Source: Azadirachta indica (Eukaryota > Streptophyta > Magnoliopsida > Sapindales > Meliaceae). From it: DNA of 64,000 nucleotides. The DNA lies in assembly GCA_022749755.1 (NCBI GenBank), contig CM040441.1:13951475-14015474 (forward strand), given 5' to 3'. Every line of letters starts with the position of its first letter. Within the stretch, counting starts at the first letter, position 1. The translations under genes and the position numbers were made by a program. The notes beneath the pieces were generated by a model. That model saw only the letters and a list, made by a program, of their open reading frames with translations. It did not search any database and was not told the origin of the DNA. Below are positions 61,904 to 64,000 of this stretch, piece by piece.

Positions 61904-64000
61904 GTAAGATTCAAGTCAAGTTGCAAAGGGCCACTTGCAAGAGCAATAGCTTCAAATGTGTAATTTTCTAAGCGTGTATAATGAGTGGACTTCCATTTTA
62001 TCAAATCAAGGTTATCTAATCAGCATAATACATAAAAGTTAATGAATACTCTCATGAAAAACGGTAGGTGATGTACATCATGTGTGTTGCTTGCTTTTCC
62101 TTTTTCGTATGAATTTTAGAACAACAACTACACAATTATAATATGCTTTTATTTTGCTCCTTCTAATGTGGGTCTACATGGAATCATTTGAAGCAATAAA
62201 GAGATTTATTTATTTATTAAAATTAAAATTAAAATTAAAATTAAATAAATAGTGAGCATTGAATAATACAAAGAAACTTGTAAAGTGAAGACTTGTATAA
62301 AAGAAACTAATTAAAGAGCAATGGGGCCATGATTGGCAATCGGATATCTAAAGAGGAAAAACAATGTGGCCCTACAATTAGATATACTCCCTTTATTTTT
62401 TTTAATTAATTCTTTGAATCATTTATGTGTTTATATATTTTCCAAAATGGTGTGTGGAAATTAATAAACCAATATTTTTGGTATTCAATGAGAACATCAT
62501 GAAAGAGCTAGGTGTAAGTTTAAATGCCCATTACTTCATGCACAATTTTTCTCTTTTTGTTTGAATTGAATGTTTCTTGATTCATTAATAAGGTGTCCTT
62601 GCATAGGTTGTGTGCTTAAAATTATTAATTAAGGATGTGTTTCAAAGTATTTATACGTGTAACAAATATTTCTTTATAATAGTAATAGCACTTTGAGAAA
62701 TCAATGCTTAAAATATGTATATAATATTGTCCTTTTATTTAATTCTAAAAATACAAAAACTAAATATTGGATATATGTCATATTGATGATTTCTTATAAA
62801 AAAAAAAAAATCTAGCTATCAAATGCATATTTTTAAAATGTGAATATGAAAAAATTTCATAATACATGTAAATAGATATGACATAGAGGAAACAACCTAC
62901 ACTAGTCATCCATTTTCTAAGGAACTCTAGCTGCAGTCCATCAAAGAAGGAATCTAAAGACTAAAGGGAACACCATACCTTATGGATTCAACCAAGACAT
63001 GATGTATTTTGAATTATATCAATCTTTTCACTCTATTAAAATTAAAGCTACCCAAGGCCAAATAAACCTCCATCTTTGATTTTTGTTTTGAGTGTTGACT
63101 ATGAACAATGATTAATAGATAGCTTCCAATTGTATGGCTAGCAATTCCTTTCATTCAAAAACCCCCCAATAAAAAAAAAAAAAAATTATACTGTAACATA
63201 AGTTTTATATTCATAAAATTTTATAAGTTTGATATAATTTGATGTGCATCATCACTTGGCAAAGGTAGGGTTTGGATTTTGTGTAAAATTAAGAACCGGG
63301 GTTCACAACTTTAAAATTGATGATTTAAGTGGACCAAACCAAACTATGTTATATATAATATATATACAAATATTGGTGAGATAAAGATTGGTGGGTTCAA
63401 TGTTTTCATTATATGCCAACCAATGCAAACAAAATCTCACTTTGTTCCTCTATATACATTGCTCTAGACAAATATGAATTTTTCAAGGTGGAAATTTACA
63501 ACACTCATATGCTTCTGTTTTTTCCTTTTTTTTTTTTTTTTTTTTTTGGTTTCCTTCAATTACTTTTTACCTAATAATTAAATTCTTCAGATCAAGTAAT
63601 AATACCAATATAGTACAAGTATTTTAGTAATAAATTATGTTGATCTAATACCACTTAAAGAAAAATATTAATATACTATATAAGTTATTATATAATTTAT
63701 ATATTTTTTTCAGTCACTAGTGACTGATTTAAGGTATACTTGACACTAACATTAGTTATAATAACATGAAATTTGTTTTTGCATTCACTGAAATAATATT
63801 TTATATTCATGTTGGAAGGTCGTTTTCAAATCAGACTAATTAACTAATAAAGATATTTGTTGCGGATGATTTCAGCCTCTACAGTAAAAATAGAAAGATG
63901 AGCAAGATTTTGTTGACTGTATAAAATAATACCCACCTTAGAATTTTTGAATGATGCTGTGAATGTGGTACTCATGTTCTCTACAGTAAAAATTCTGAAT
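59278..64000. other. 5-phosphatase upstream region and AT-rich spacer
   Basis: After the 5-phosphatase leader and promoter (to about 60150) the sequence is AT-rich spacer. It has poly-A/T tracts, a (TG)n(TA)n run near 61871-61903 and an (AAAATT)n run near 62218-62245. The 97-codon frame at 60829-61122 has no domain and is not called. No further gene was found up to the window end. Confidence 0.6.
59757..59785. repeat. (CT)n / (GA)n microsatellite
   Basis: About fourteen CT dinucleotides; read on the minus strand this is a (GA)n tract upstream of the 5-phosphatase start, probably in its promoter or leader. Such tracts can bind BBR/BPC factors; use here is inference. Confidence 0.85.

Overview
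This window is nuclear DNA from a flowering plant, a eudicot. Genes are intron-containing with GT/AG junctions, spacers are AT-rich and full of (TA)n and poly-T runs, and the proteins are plant families: GPI-anchored lipid transfer proteins, FLZ zinc finger, SDE3 helicase, vicilin and type I inositol 5-phosphatase. The overall look suggests a woody eudicot such as Citrus; that is an impression, not something proven by the sequence. I assembled exons by hand from reading frame, splice sites and intron phase.

Layout. From 1.9 to 6.8 kb lies a cluster of intronless GNAT acetyltransferase genes: one on the minus strand, three on the plus strand, and one decayed remnant. At 7.5-9.3 kb is CDC73, the Paf1-complex subunit also called PHP or parafibromin. 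From 11.7 to 22.6 kb are five GPI-anchored lipid transfer protein (LTPG) genes: two minus, three plus. The last is split by a 1,037-bp LTR element with identical LTRs. At 23.1-27.4 kb (minus) is the silencing helicase SDE3. At 29.7-32.7 kb (minus) is the 20S proteasome subunit beta type-2 (PBD), carrying an apparent one-base deletion in exon 1. Two small secreted Cys-rich proteins follow: an Ole e 6-like protein at 34.1 kb and a defensin-like protein at 36.6 kb. From 37.6 to 46.0 kb (minus) is a vicilin pseudogene with six in-frame stops, whose fourth intron holds a 5.9-kb decayed Ty3/gypsy element. At 48.7 kb is a short mitochondrial cox1 fragment. At 49.9-51.1 kb is an FLZ-domain gene. At 55.9-59.3 kb (minus) is a ten-exon type I inositol polyphosphate 5-phosphatase. 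The rest is spacer.

The genes do not form one pathway. Their order appears to be an old eudicot block. From memory, Arabidopsis carries FLZ, GNAT, LTP genes, CDC73, LTPGs, PBD1 and the vicilin-like PAP85 together near At3g22550-At3g22640, while SDE3 sits beside the 5-phosphatase CVP2 and GNAT genes sit beside CVL1 elsewhere. This window has all of these together. The most notable local events are the very young insertion in an LTPG exon, the PBD frameshift, the vicilin decay pattern and the duplicated head-to-head GNAT unit.
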